Shown here in pieces: positions 1 through 11,300 of a DNA stretch of 64,000 nt. The notes under the pieces are model-generated. The model was not told the origin of the DNA. It saw only the letters and a list, made by a program, of their open reading frames with translations, and ran no database searches. The stretch lies in the NCBI GenBank assembly GCA_000320605.2, contig KB445803.1, positions 378,382 through 442,381 on the forward strand. The letters are read 5' to 3'. The position numbers and the translations under genes were made by a program. This DNA comes from Gelatoporia subvermispora B (taxonomy: Eukaryota > Basidiomycota > Agaricomycetes > Polyporales > Gelatoporiaceae). Each line of letters begins with the position of its first letter. Position 1 is the first letter of the stretch.

Positions 1-3000
1 CTGCACCATGCTCAATGAGCAGACGTGCAACCTCGAGGTGTGCATACAATGATGCGCCATGCAGTGCGGTCCAACCACTCTCTTCGTCCTGTGCATTGAC
101 ATCGGCGCCGTGCTCAATGAGCAGACGTGCAACCTCGAGATGTCCCCACGTTGATGCGGCCTGTAGCGCGGTCCCATCTTCATAGCCTTTCGCATTGACA
201 TCGGCACCGTGCTCAATGAGCAGTTTCGCAACCTCAAGATGCCCTTCCGAAGACGCGGCATTTAGCGCATCGTTGCGCGCCCCGGCCCCATGCGAAAGAA
301 GTAGACGTGCGGTCTCGAGATGGCCGCCGTAAGACGCCCAATCTAGCGCGTGTCCACCGATTTTGCCCACCACATCTGCGCCGTGTTCGATGAGCAAACG
401 TACGACCTCGAGATGTCCGTCTAAGGATGCGGCACGTAGCGCGGATCGCCAGTGTCCGCCCAACACATTGACATCTGCACCGTGGTTGATGAGCAGACGT
501 GTCACCTCGAGATGTCCGCGTAATGATGCGGCATGTAGTGCGGTTCCGTAGAACCCGCCCTTCGCATTGACATCTGCGCCGTGTTCCATGAGCAGACATA
601 CAACATCGAGATGTCCGTGTGAAGATGCGGCTCGTAGCGCAGTACCATCCTCTCCGCCTTTCGTATTGATATCTGCACCACGCTCAATGAGCAGAGATAC
701 AATATCGAGACGTCCAGCTGAAGATGCGGCTTGTAGTGCAGTTCCATGGTATCCGCCCACAGCACTGACATCGGCGCCGCGTTCCATGAGCAAACACACG
801 ATGTCGAAATGTCCGCGTACGCACGCGCCTTGTAGCGCGGTTCCATAGTATCCGCCCACAGCATTGACATCGGCTCCGCGCTCCACGAGCAAATGCACGA
901 TGTCGAGATGTCCGTGGTAAGATGCGGCTTGTAGCGCGGTTTCATAGTACCCGCCCACCGCATTGACATCAGCACTGTGCTCAATCAGCAGACGTGCGAC
1001 ATCGAGATGACCCTCTCTTGATGCGACCTGTAGTGCCGGTCCGTAGTATTTATCCTGGGCATCCACTTCGACTGCGCAGGCAGACAGCAGATATTCTGTT
1101 GTGATGTAGAAGGAGTGTAAAGAAACGCAGTATAATGGATTGGAATGAGGAATCTTCTTGAACCTCCACATGCCAACCGCCGAGTTGTGTAGACGGCTCC
1201 ATGCACTATAATGAGGCCTCCGGGGGTCAAACGCAAGTTCCATGGCTTCTCGAAGGCCTGTCTCTACGTTCTTGGCCTTTGCATGTTCCATCCAAAACTG
1301 CGCAGCATAAGCAGAAAGAGGGTATGGTGTGGTGCTGGAATTGCCAGCGATGATAGTATCATCGAGCTGCAGCAAAACTCCAAGACAAGCCTTGGCGAAC
1401 GTGAAATGTGCATATTCCTCCGGGATGTGGAACCTATGAATTCTGTCATCCACATCAGACGCAAGACGCTGAGAGACAAAGTATTCCTGCACTGAGAAGT
1501 GGGCAAATTGGACTGTTTCCGTCTTCGAGTCGATCACGATCAGTGAAGAACACATAGACAAGATGTCTCCTTTGGGGTCCTTTGGGCGCCAGTCCGCCAC
1601 CAACTGCGGAATTGCAGGGTCGAAATCAATCGCTAGAATCTCTGCAAGTTCGGCGATGCGCAGCGGACGGGCACAAATGGTCAGACACTGGAAGAGTCGA
1701 TGTGTGTATTCCCAACTTGGTGTATCGAGATGTAGGAGCACGCGTCGATACGTCTCGTCGAGGGTCTTCGGTAGGTCGTCTAGGACTCTACGGATGGTGG
1801 CAGGAAGACATCCACGCAGCATCTCGAGCTGACAAAATGCCCATCTAAACCTACGTGAGTAGGTCAGCATTGAGCACTGAGGAGTGTCAGGGTGACATAC
1901 ATCCCGTTAGCCTTTTCCGAGAGGCGTGCAATTGCCAGAGCTCTGTCTTGTGGCTTCCATCGTTGGAACGCCGATTGGGACTCTATAACAGAGCTCACAT
2001 AGGCTGAAATCTCGTGTGCCTGGCCATCTTCTGCGTGTAGAGATACGGCGCAAGGTGAGAGCGCTTCCAGAGCCGCCCTGATGTCGGGCTCAGGACGGCT
2101 GCTCACGCACATGTGCAGATTTTGGGAGCCCCATCCGATTATTTCGCAGATGAGCTTCAATACACCGTGACGTTTGGAGTGTTCTTCTAAGGAATCGTCG
2201 GGGCATTCATCCAGTGCGTCGATGATAACATACAAGTCCTGGTCTGATAAGAGCTCCAGCATCGTCTTGAGGCACTGGAGAAGGTCGCGTTCATTCGGCT
2301 GTTGCGAGCCACTGCTGTGCGAGGACCAGAGACCAGACAGAAGCTGGCTACAACTGTGTGATACGGCAGAGAATTGGACGAGCAAATGCGACAAAATGCC
2401 GCGGGAATTTTGCTTCGCAGCATCTTGGAAATCGCAGTAGAAATACGCCAATAGGCAGTTTTCTTGGATCAAACAGAGCCGTCTAGTATCCTCGATAATT
2501 GCGGTGCTGATGCACACCGGCACATGTTCAATAGATGTGGGGCACATAACATTTGAGATGCATACCAGAGGATGGTCTTTCCCGAGCCAGCTGCAAGCAG
2601 ACATCTTTCAATGTCTCACGATAAACAATCTATTGTCGGGGATCACTTACGTATTCCATGAATCCATAACAACGAATTCGTCGTTTTCCATTCACCCATG
2701 ACGTCTCCGTCTGTGAACCAAGTGCCAGTGCCGTTGGAGTACGATCTCAGCGCGACATTGTGATTGATAGAGGGATCTGGAGGCGAAAGCCACGAGCGAT
2801 GCTTTCGCGCGATGCTGTCATCTGTAAATTGAAACGTAGCTTCAAGAAGTACGTCTAAGTATGTCTAAGACATCAAAAACGAACCTTTGATTTTGTTGAG
2901 GACTTCGCCGACGGCATCTGCAAGGCACTATGAGCCCAGACCATAAGTCGACATCTGTGGACGCACCCATGCTAGACCGAATGTCCTTCAGGGCTCCTCG

Positions 3001-4164
3001 AACATGTCCTGTCGATTCCTGACTGCCTGTTTTAGAGTCAACGATTTGAAACGCTCAAACAAGACTTCGCTCTCGCGTACTTTTCATGTGCTCATTGAGG
3101 CTAGCCACTAGGTCGCTCATCAACCGCAAGCTCTCCAGCCCGACCATCTGAGTTTCTGTGGTGCTCAGGCGAGTCAATTGCGTGAGAGCATCTTCTACAT
3201 CCGTATTCCCCAGAAGCGTTCGGACGAATTTTCCTGCACAATGAAATCGAACTCAAAATCGTGATCATTGCAGGGCCGGTGATGATACTCACTGAGGCGC
3301 CCCTGCTTAACCTCTTTGGTTGCAAGTGCAAGGATCGAGATCACGTTTGTCAGCATCTTGACAAGGATCTCCCGCATTTGTATGGTCAGTGACATGCGTG
3401 TGTATATGGTGGTGCGCCCAAGAAATTGGGACACGCATTGAAGCAGTTCCACCAACGAGTCGTAACTGAGACTGACGTTCTTGGTCGCCTAACGGGGCAA
3501 TGTCAGTCGGTGGAATACACGCATCGATACAGGTACCACGCACCCTAAGAAGAACAACAATGGCTCCGACGACTGCCTTTGCAGGTTGCCAGTGCTATAC
3601 AGCAAGTGTCAGACACCGTCCTCTGAGACTAACGCACGAAGTCCCTACCACGCTGATCCCTTCTCCGAGCGTCTCACTAGGACCCAAGGCGAGAACAGCC
3701 GTCACGATCGGTTTCAGAGTTCGCAGAAGCTTAATCTTGGCATCACCCTTTCGGAATGTGCTGAATGCCTTAGTATGCTCATCGAGTATGTCCATGATAC
3801 TCTTCACCGAATCACATTCTTTCAGCTGGATGGTAAATGGATCGGTGGCTAAGTCGGTGCCTGTCCGCTCCGCATACTCCCTTAGAGCGTCCTCCCACAA
3901 ATCGACAATATCCATAAGTGCCACCAATGCACTGCACGGCGGCAACAACGAGAAACTTGGGGTGCTCGGTCCCGCATGTGGTGATGACTGGGCTTCCAGT
4001 TGTAACGGAATAGACGGTGGGGTAGAAGCCCCACCCTGAGGTAGCGATGGTAGAGTGGATGTCTAGGATTGGACGTTGAGGTTAATCCGTGAACTAGAGT
4101 GGCTCCTTCGTGTAGGCTTGACCCTCCTCTCGACTTTGCTTGGTTTTGTACGATCAGCGGGCAT
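1..4164 (-). CDS. NLR-like protein: Goodbye-NACHT-ankyrin repeats, partial (3' end outside window)
   Basis: STAND/NLR-type protein of the kind thought to act in fungal non-self recognition. Read leftwards: a Goodbye-type N-terminal domain (about 3950-3110, with DLWEDALREYAERTGTDL, TLGEG and a block ending LALATKEVKQGRL), a linker with WLSPPDPS (about 2790), a NACHT NTPase (Walker A GSGKT near 2580, its codons split from IHGI by an intron; Walker B IIDALDEC near 2215), a region with FRWAFCQLEMLRGCLP (about 1830), then about a dozen 33-34-residue ankyrin repeats from about 1060 to the window edge. I read the NACHT-to-edge part codon by codon and it is open. The 5' end is unresolved: the best ATG (4164) is followed in frame by TAG at 4063-4065, so either an intron with a weak donor removes it or the start lies elsewhere. 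It is paralogous to the gene at 8342-13151 and divergent from it. Confidence 0.85.
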
Positions 4165-4165
4165 G

Positions 4166-5189
4166 GCGGGGGGAGAAAGCGGAGACTCTGGGATCGTGCA
4201 GGAGTTGCCTTGGGGGGCGGATGAGAGGACTAGGGCAGAGTTCGAGAGATGGTAGGAAACCACAGTAGCCGGCGCCTGATAAATCTTATACATTTGACCC
4301 AGCCTATGGTAAATACAGCCTGACGTATCGATGCCTGCCTGCAATCCGCATACGACTACTGCTCGTATGTGGCGTCAACGAGGGCATGCAGGATGTTGCG
4401 CACATCTCCAGCGCGTTTCTCAACGACGTTGCTGTGCGCTGTCAAATGTGGAAGCTCCGTTAAATTTACAGAGAGGAACTGGGGGTCGATGCAAGCGTCA
4501 AGTCAGACTCACAGTAGACAGCAAAGGCTAATACGATCAAGCACAAGGGGGATAGTTGATGTACTGCCTCGCTGCGCACCACGCGGAGCTCCCTTGTATG
4601 AGCGCTAGCGCTGCAATGTCCTCCAACTGGTCTGTTAATGTTCGCACTGGTTCCAAATACACCAGGTCCGAGCATCGGATGTACGTGTACACGTAACTCT
4701 TGAGACGGAAAGGGGCTGCCGGAAATGAGAGGGAATAGCGTCAAATAATGGCCCCTATCTAGTAGACGAAGACCCGAGCCGATACCACAGCCACAGTGAC
4801 GGATGATATTTGCGAGTTGTAGGCTTATAGGTGACAAAGCCAAGGATGGGCTTCGGATCCCAACAGACTACTACAATCGAGAAGCCAGACAACTTCGTAT
4901 TGGGGTAAATATTCGATGGCACAAATTATTTACCTGACGGATGCGTAATGCGATCTTGAGGGTTCGGTGTTCATGCGACCTCAAGCCTCGTCTAGCTGAC
5001 TTGGCATGGGCAAGGAAGGGACCAGGACGGTAGGGCGGCATAGATCGCGTGCAGATGTTGGCCCGTCTTGCTGAGCCGGTAGTGCCGAAGCAATGATAAA
5101 GCCAATTACATGTGCTCTTCCAATCATTCAGCTCGAAGCCTAGACCCCCAAATTTACACTACTACGCACCTGGCAACTTCGCCTTCAGC
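4166..5189. other. Left half of a tandem duplication; no gene
   Basis: I see no coding sequence here. Short blocks from about 4560 onward match blocks from about 6360 onward in the same order (for example acgcggagct near 4577 and 6390, ggtccgagcatc near 4665 and 6490, and a block around 5050-5100 matching 6840-6900). This is therefore the flank of a duplicated segment that also carried mS33. Confidence 0.5.
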
Positions 5190-5500
5190 GCACCCTGCCC
5201 GCGCTTCCTCTTGGCATCTTCCTCGCGCGCAATCTTGTCTGCATCGTGCGCCCACCACTCGCCATACGCCGCGCGTTAGACCATGCCATCCTCAGGTCTA
5301 CGGGTAATAGCTACTGTAGGGAGTAGTAGATCAGTATTGTCGCCCAGCGCAGGGGGCACGCAGGTACTGCGCGCCTGTCCGTGCAGAGATCGGGTTGTAG
5401 GACGTCGAGAATCGAGCAGTCCAGCCGTTTGGGCGCGACAGGTCACTATATTACGAGTGCTATGGAGCTGCGGTCGTCATCGGAGGCAGAGAGACAGTAG
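5190..5500 (-). pseudogene. Decayed copy of the mS33 (MRPS33/RSM27) gene
   Basis: On the minus strand this stretch still encodes scattered, frame-broken pieces of the neighbouring mS33 protein: SYNPISARTGAQYLRA (about 5410-5350) and WWAHDADKIAREEDAKRKRG (about 5270-5210), followed by a remnant of the intron donor. The start region aligns with the intact copy at 7360-7379 but has no usable ATG, and the middle (LKYYPTDLS in the intact gene) is lost. The same order of homologous flanks as at 6360-7400 points to a tandem duplication followed by decay. Confidence 0.75.
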
Positions 5501-6991
5501 AAGGGACAGAGGTCAGAGGGTCGTGGACGTTGTCGGGGTCGATGTCGCGAAGCCGTCTGGGCGTCTGGGCCGTTGACGTAAAGAACGCGCCCCTCGTCCG
5601 TCACGGTCCCCAGGCGACATGCTGTATGGTTTGTAGATACTTGGCCTGTAACGTGTTACAGAATTCATTGACCTTGAGCAAGTAGGGACTTCTCAAGTGA
5701 AGGCAGACCGCAGAATACCTCAAAGGAAACCTCAAAGAGCAGCAGAGCTATCATCTTCACGTGTGCTCAAGCGCTCAAGATTTCCGCCGTCTGTGGAATA
5801 TGTCCGTTCTTGCATCAGACTTGACGTCGAGAAGGGCCGTTACACCGACGCTGATGTGCGCAAACTTTGCAAGATCTAATTGAGAATCGACCGCGATGCT
5901 AAGATCTGGTGGCGGACTCTCTAAATTAAATTGCAAAGTCAATAGTCATCTTGACCGGCCTGAAATTTGGGAAGGCACGTCTGCCGGTGATGCACCAGAA
6001 CGATTGACCCAGTATTGGTTCGGTGGGATGTCTCGCCCGCAGCGTTCTAAGCCTAGGGCCCCTAAGCGTATACCGTCCTAGGCTAGGACGGAGGTGCGTG
6101 CCTTTGCAGACGGCGAAGGTTTTTTGCGGACGAAAACAATATTGAGCACGTAGATGTCAAGGAACTCTGCTTAGGATGTGTAGGCAGATAGGGAAAAACC
6201 TAGGGATGTTGTCGAAGTCGCCACGGAGGGACGGAGGGCCCGGTGTTCTTCATGAGAATCCGTGTTCTGTCCGCAGCAGCGTGCTTCTGTCCCTTCGCCT
6301 GTCACATGTCAACTTGTAGTCTGCGCGTTGAGGGCTGCTTGACGTACTTTCCGCAACTGGACTTCATGCACCCACCGATACCGAGTACGCGGAGCTTCCC
6401 TGAACGCTAGCACTGAAAATCTTTCTAGACGACAGCGCACTGTCTGCGTCGGTCAGCGGAATGCATGAGGCCTGGGCCTGAGACCTGAGGTCCGAGCATC
6501 TGGGCGTAGGTGCAAATGTTTTTCATAAGTTGCAACGGAAATTCCGGCGACGAGAGGAGACAGCAGTGAAAGGACACGGTGGCGTGCGTAGCAAAGACAC
6601 TAGACAATGTCACAGCAACGGAACTACCCAATGCCAGCCAGCGGCTTGCGCGTGGCGAGACCGACCTCAAGACTACAAGACACGAGTGAGTTGGATCTTC
6701 TGAATTGAAGCAGATGGAGCGATAGTATGAAACAAATCGGCAGCCCGAATAATAGGCGTACAACAGGGAGAATCTCGTGAGCCATACGGTGTGCAGCTGA
6801 CTCCGCGTGGGCGAAGATGAGAGGGAGAGGGGCCGGTACATTGGGCTTGCAGATGTCGATCCGTCTTGCTAAGAAGAAGGTGCTGGTATGGTGATAGCAA
6901 TAGGGCGGTGACAGTGCTCTGGAGAGAGCAATGGTCCGACTGCGGTGCAACAAACGCAGTCGAATGGCAGTGTGACCGACGCGGGGCGTCT
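5501..6991. other. Gene-free spacer
   Basis: No gene is recognised. From about 6360 to 6910 it is the second copy of the duplicated flank described at 4560-5100. The open frames here are short and have no recognisable protein features. Confidence 0.4.
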
Positions 6992-7379
6992 CTACTTCTT
7001 CTTCTTGTTGCGACGACTGTCCTCTGTACTCACCCACTCGTTCAGCACGCATCCCGCACCCTGCGAAAGCATAGCACACACCTTTCGTCGCCGCCTTCTT
7101 CGGCGCGCCCTTCCCGCGCTTCTTCCTGTCCTCCACGTCCTTCTCCCGCTGTATCTCGTCAGCGTCGACCATCCGCCACTCGTTGTCCGCAAACGCGTTG
7201 AACTGCGCAACACTCAGATCCGTTGGGTAGTACTTGAGCATCGCCGGTCCGCGCAGGCGGGCACGCAGGTACTTTGCGCCTGTCCGCGCAGAGGTCGGGT
7301 TGTAGGAGGTCTGGAAAATCGAGCAACGCAACCGTGTAAGCGCAGCAAGCCGCGAGGGTGCGGGAACTATGGCCGCCAT
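6992..7379 (-). CDS. RSM27: Mitochondrial small-subunit ribosomal protein mS33
   Basis: Structural protein of the mitochondrial small ribosomal subunit (MRPS33/Rsm27 family). Two exons, 7379-7082 and 7023-6992, with a 58-nt intron; phases join to give 109 residues. The family signature is clear near the N-terminus: RLAALTRLRCSIFQTSYNP, SARTGAKYLRARLRGP and a MLKYYP block. A basic tail (RKKRGKGAPKKA, then SRRNKKKK) closes the protein, as usual for the family. The gene lies between the two divergent NLR-like genes. It is the intact member of a duplicated pair; the other copy (5190-5500) is a relic. Confidence 0.93.
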
Positions 7380-8341
7380 CGTCGGCAGCGGGACCGTCTG
7401 GGAAGAGCGGCGGAGGAGGATGAGCGAGAATCTGAAAGTGGTGAAATCAGTCGTGAGTCCGCGCCGTTCCTCTCAGCCACAGATCCCTGTCCGATCTTCT
7501 CCGAAAATGGGAGGGCGGAGTTCATCACGGGAAGGGAGGGGAAGGGCCGTCCTAACACAAGGCAGCAGAATTGCGGTCAATCTCTCTATATCTATGTGTG
7601 TATCTCTTAGAACATCTCTCACATCTTGTTGGAAGGGTGAAGATCAAGAGTGCGATCAATTATTATTCTCCAATGGCCGGACGGAGTTTTCCGTGACATT
7701 CAATTATATCTACATTTATCTGGGACTTATCAAGAACGTTAATAAGGATTCCAGCACTTATCGCGTAAAGCTATACGCCTGTTATTCGATTAAATATGAC
7801 GCGACCATATCATATACCTGGGTGCCGAATACGAGTGGACGCCTGCGGTCTCCTGCGGTGCTATTACTAGTAGGGTCAAGGCTGTGTCACTGTCCCGCTC
7901 ATGCAAGAGTTGCTCGAGTTCCTAGTACTAGATGCACACAGTGGCCAGGATACAGCGACCGCAGACCATCCGTACTCATTGTCCGGAGGATCTGCTGGTG
8001 TATTGACTCATTAATAAGTATACCGAAGTTTCCACAGAAGGACCGGTACAGCCTGGGTGTTGCAGCAAGGAGGATGTTGGTGAGACTCAATTGTGTGTCA
8101 TAGAAACGACTGAAAGCTATGGAGGGTCTGATAACAGTACCCACCGCTGTAGCTTTCCGACTATCTCTCAAATCCCATTCACCCACTTTCCGCCGCATCT
8201 CCTGCACGACTTTCAAGACTTCATCTCATCATACCTTTCTGTCTCAAACCCCGAAAACATTTTCACAGAATCAGGGATAAGATCAGTCCTGAACGAGATA
8301 TCCCGCGCTTATCAAGTACGGGTTCGTGGACTAACATCCAG
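7380..8341. other. Spacer between mS33 and the right NLR-like gene
   Basis: No gene is supported. This must hold the divergent promoters of mS33 (minus strand) and the right NLR-like gene (plus strand). The 5' exon and start codon of the latter probably lie here, but I could not fix them. Confidence 0.4.
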
Positions 8342-11300
8342 TCCTCAGCGCGCCTATCTCGGCCCCCTCGTAGTGTAGAGTCTTCGCCACAGCCTGCATC
8401 GATCATTTTCTCGGCCCCGACGGAAGGAACTTCCCACGAGCAGACTGCTGAAGTGACTTCAGAGAAATCCGGGTTCAGGAACAACACACAAAATAGCGCT
8501 CGCACGGCCACACTTCCGACGTCCTCTTCCGCAGCAGTATCACAGTTTGTGACAGCAACGGATCAGGCTTCCGGTGCTTCTTCATTTCAAAGGCGGAAGT
8601 CTCGGGAAAACGGCTGGAGCAAAGTTTACAGGGTTGCGCGTCGTTGCTGGTCCCTAATGCATCAGCCGTACCCGTAGATCTGATATCCTTATGGAAGGAT
8701 GCTCTGGACGAGTACGCAAAGCGTACGAGAACGGATCTGGACACCGATCCGTTTATTATCCAACTCAAGGAATGCAATTCTGTGTACGGAATCATGGCCA
8801 TACTCGAAAAGTGTACCCAAGTATTCAACGAGTTCCGGAATAGTGACGCCAAGGTGCAACTCCTACGAACGCTCAATCCGATCGTGACTGCAGCTGTGGC
8901 ATTCCATCCTAGTGAGACGCTCGGAGAAGGACTTGGCGTGGTGAGGAACTCAAGTGCCACTTTGGAAGCAACAGAATCTGACAACTATCTAGTAGATCTT
9001 TCCGCCAGCGAAGGCAATTGTCGGAGCAATTGCTATTCTCCTCAAGGTGCGTGGTAGGTCTATCGATGACTGTTTACTCCTGATTGGTCTCGCCCCACTA
9101 GGCGACGAAGGACGTCACTACCAGCTACGATTCGCTGATGGAGCTGCTCAACTGTGTCTCCAAATTCCTCGAACGTCTCACAGTATACACACGGATGTCG
9201 TTAACCGTGCCAATGAGGGAGATTCTTGTCAGAACACTGGCAAACGTGATCTCCGTTCTCGCGCTTGCTACCAAGGAAGTTCAACAGGGTCGCCTCAGTG
9301 AGTATCATCATCAACCTCGCGATGAATATCATTTTGACATGCATCTCATTGTGCAGAGAAATACGTCCGAACGCTTCTGGGAAACACGGATGTAGAAGAC
9401 GCTCTCGCCCAATTGACGCGCCTGAGCACCACAGAGACACAGATGGTCGTTTTGGAGAGCTTGCAACTCATGTACGGTATAGCAGCCAGTCTCAATGCCC
9501 ACATGCAAGGTACGCGACATTTTGCATAGTTCGAGCTCTGTGAACCATTGTTTCCGTAACAGGTGGTCACGAATCTAGAGGAGATGTTCATAAAGCCTCG
9601 GAGAACATTCGATTTAGCATGGGTGCGTCTACAGATGTCGGCGTATGGACCGAGCTCATGTTGCATCGTAGATACCATCGGCCAAGTCGTTAAGGAACTC
9701 GAAGGTCAATGTTTTGATATAATCATACCTCATGAAGCTAAGGTCCCGACTCACAGATGACAACGTCGCTCGAAAGCATCGCTCGTGGCTTTCGCCTCCA
9801 GATCCTTCAGTCAATCACAATCTCGCGTTGAGATCGTGCTCCGACGGCACCGGCGCTTGGTTCACAGACGGAGAAGTCATGGGTGAATGGAAGACGACAA
9901 GCTCATTATTATGGATTCATGGAATACGTAAGCTGTCTGGTACAATCGCTCGTCAAATCTAAGTCACAGAGAGTTATATGCGTGTAGCTGGCTCAGGAAA
10001 GACTATCCTCTGGTATGCATCCCAATTGTTATGTGCCCCAATTACTGATCATGCACCGGTGTCTATCAGCACTGCAATTATCGAGGATATCAGACGGCTC
10101 TGTCTGATCCAACAAAATTGTACTTTGACATATTTCTACTGCGACTTTCAAAACGCTGCGAAGCAAAATGCCCGCGGTTTTTTGGCTCATTTGCTCATCC
10201 AATTCTCTTCGGCGTCGTACGCATGTAGCCAGGTCCTCTCTAGTCTCTGGTTCTCGCATTGCAATGGCTCGCAACAACCGAATGAACGCGACCTTCGCCA
10301 GTGTCTCAAGGCAATGCTGGAGCTCTTGGCCGACCATGATGTGTACATCATCATCGACGCACTGGACGAGTGCCCAGACTCGGGCCTTCATTCCCAACGT
10401 CACGGTGCATTAATGCTAATCTGTACAATCGTCCAATGGGGTTTCCGACACGTGCATATGTGCGTGACCAGCCGTCCCGAACAGGACATCAGAGAGGTTA
10501 TGGGAAATCTCTCCCCTCGAAGCATATCCCTGCATGCGGAGATTGGTCAAGCGGATGCGATCTCTGCTTACGTGTCCTCTGTCATGGAGACCGGGCCGAC
10601 GTTCCAACGGTGGAAGGCACAAGACAGGGCGCTGGCAATTTAACGTTTGTCAGAGAAGGCTAACAGGATGTATGTCACCCTGACGTTCTACATTCATCAA
10701 ATGCTAATCCCGTGACGTAGGTTCAGATGGGCATTCTGCCAGCTAGAGATGCTGCGTGGCTGTCTTCCTGCCACCATCCGTAAAGTCCTAGACGACCTAC
10801 CGAAGACTCTCGACGAGACGTACCGACGCGTGCTACTCGATCTCGATACACCGAGTTGGGAATATACACATCGACTCTTCCAGTGTCTGACCGCGTGCGC
10901 TCGTCCCCTGCGCGTCGGCGAGCTTGCGGAGATTCTCGCGGTCGATTTTGACTCCGCAATTCCACAAGTTGTGGCGGACTGGCGCCCCGTGAACCCCGAA
11001 GGCGACATCTTGTATCTGTGTTCTTCGATGATTATCATCGACGTACAGACGGAGACAGTCCAATTCGCCCATTTCTCTGTACAGGAATACTTGGTTTCTG
11101 AGCGTCTCGCATTTGCTGCGGAGGGCAGCGCTCAGCGGTTCCACATCCTGGAGGAACATGCACATGCTACGTTGGCGAAGGCGTGTGTAGGAACCCTACT
11201 TCAGCTCGACAATACAGTCATCACTGACTGTTCTAACACTACTATGTCTCCTTTGTCTGTTTATGCTGCGAAACACTGGATGGACCATGCAAAAGTCAAG

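Noticed and set aside
7369..8103. 244-codon plus-strand frame starting inside mS33
   Set aside because: Its first part is antisense to mS33 and the rest has no recognisable protein features.
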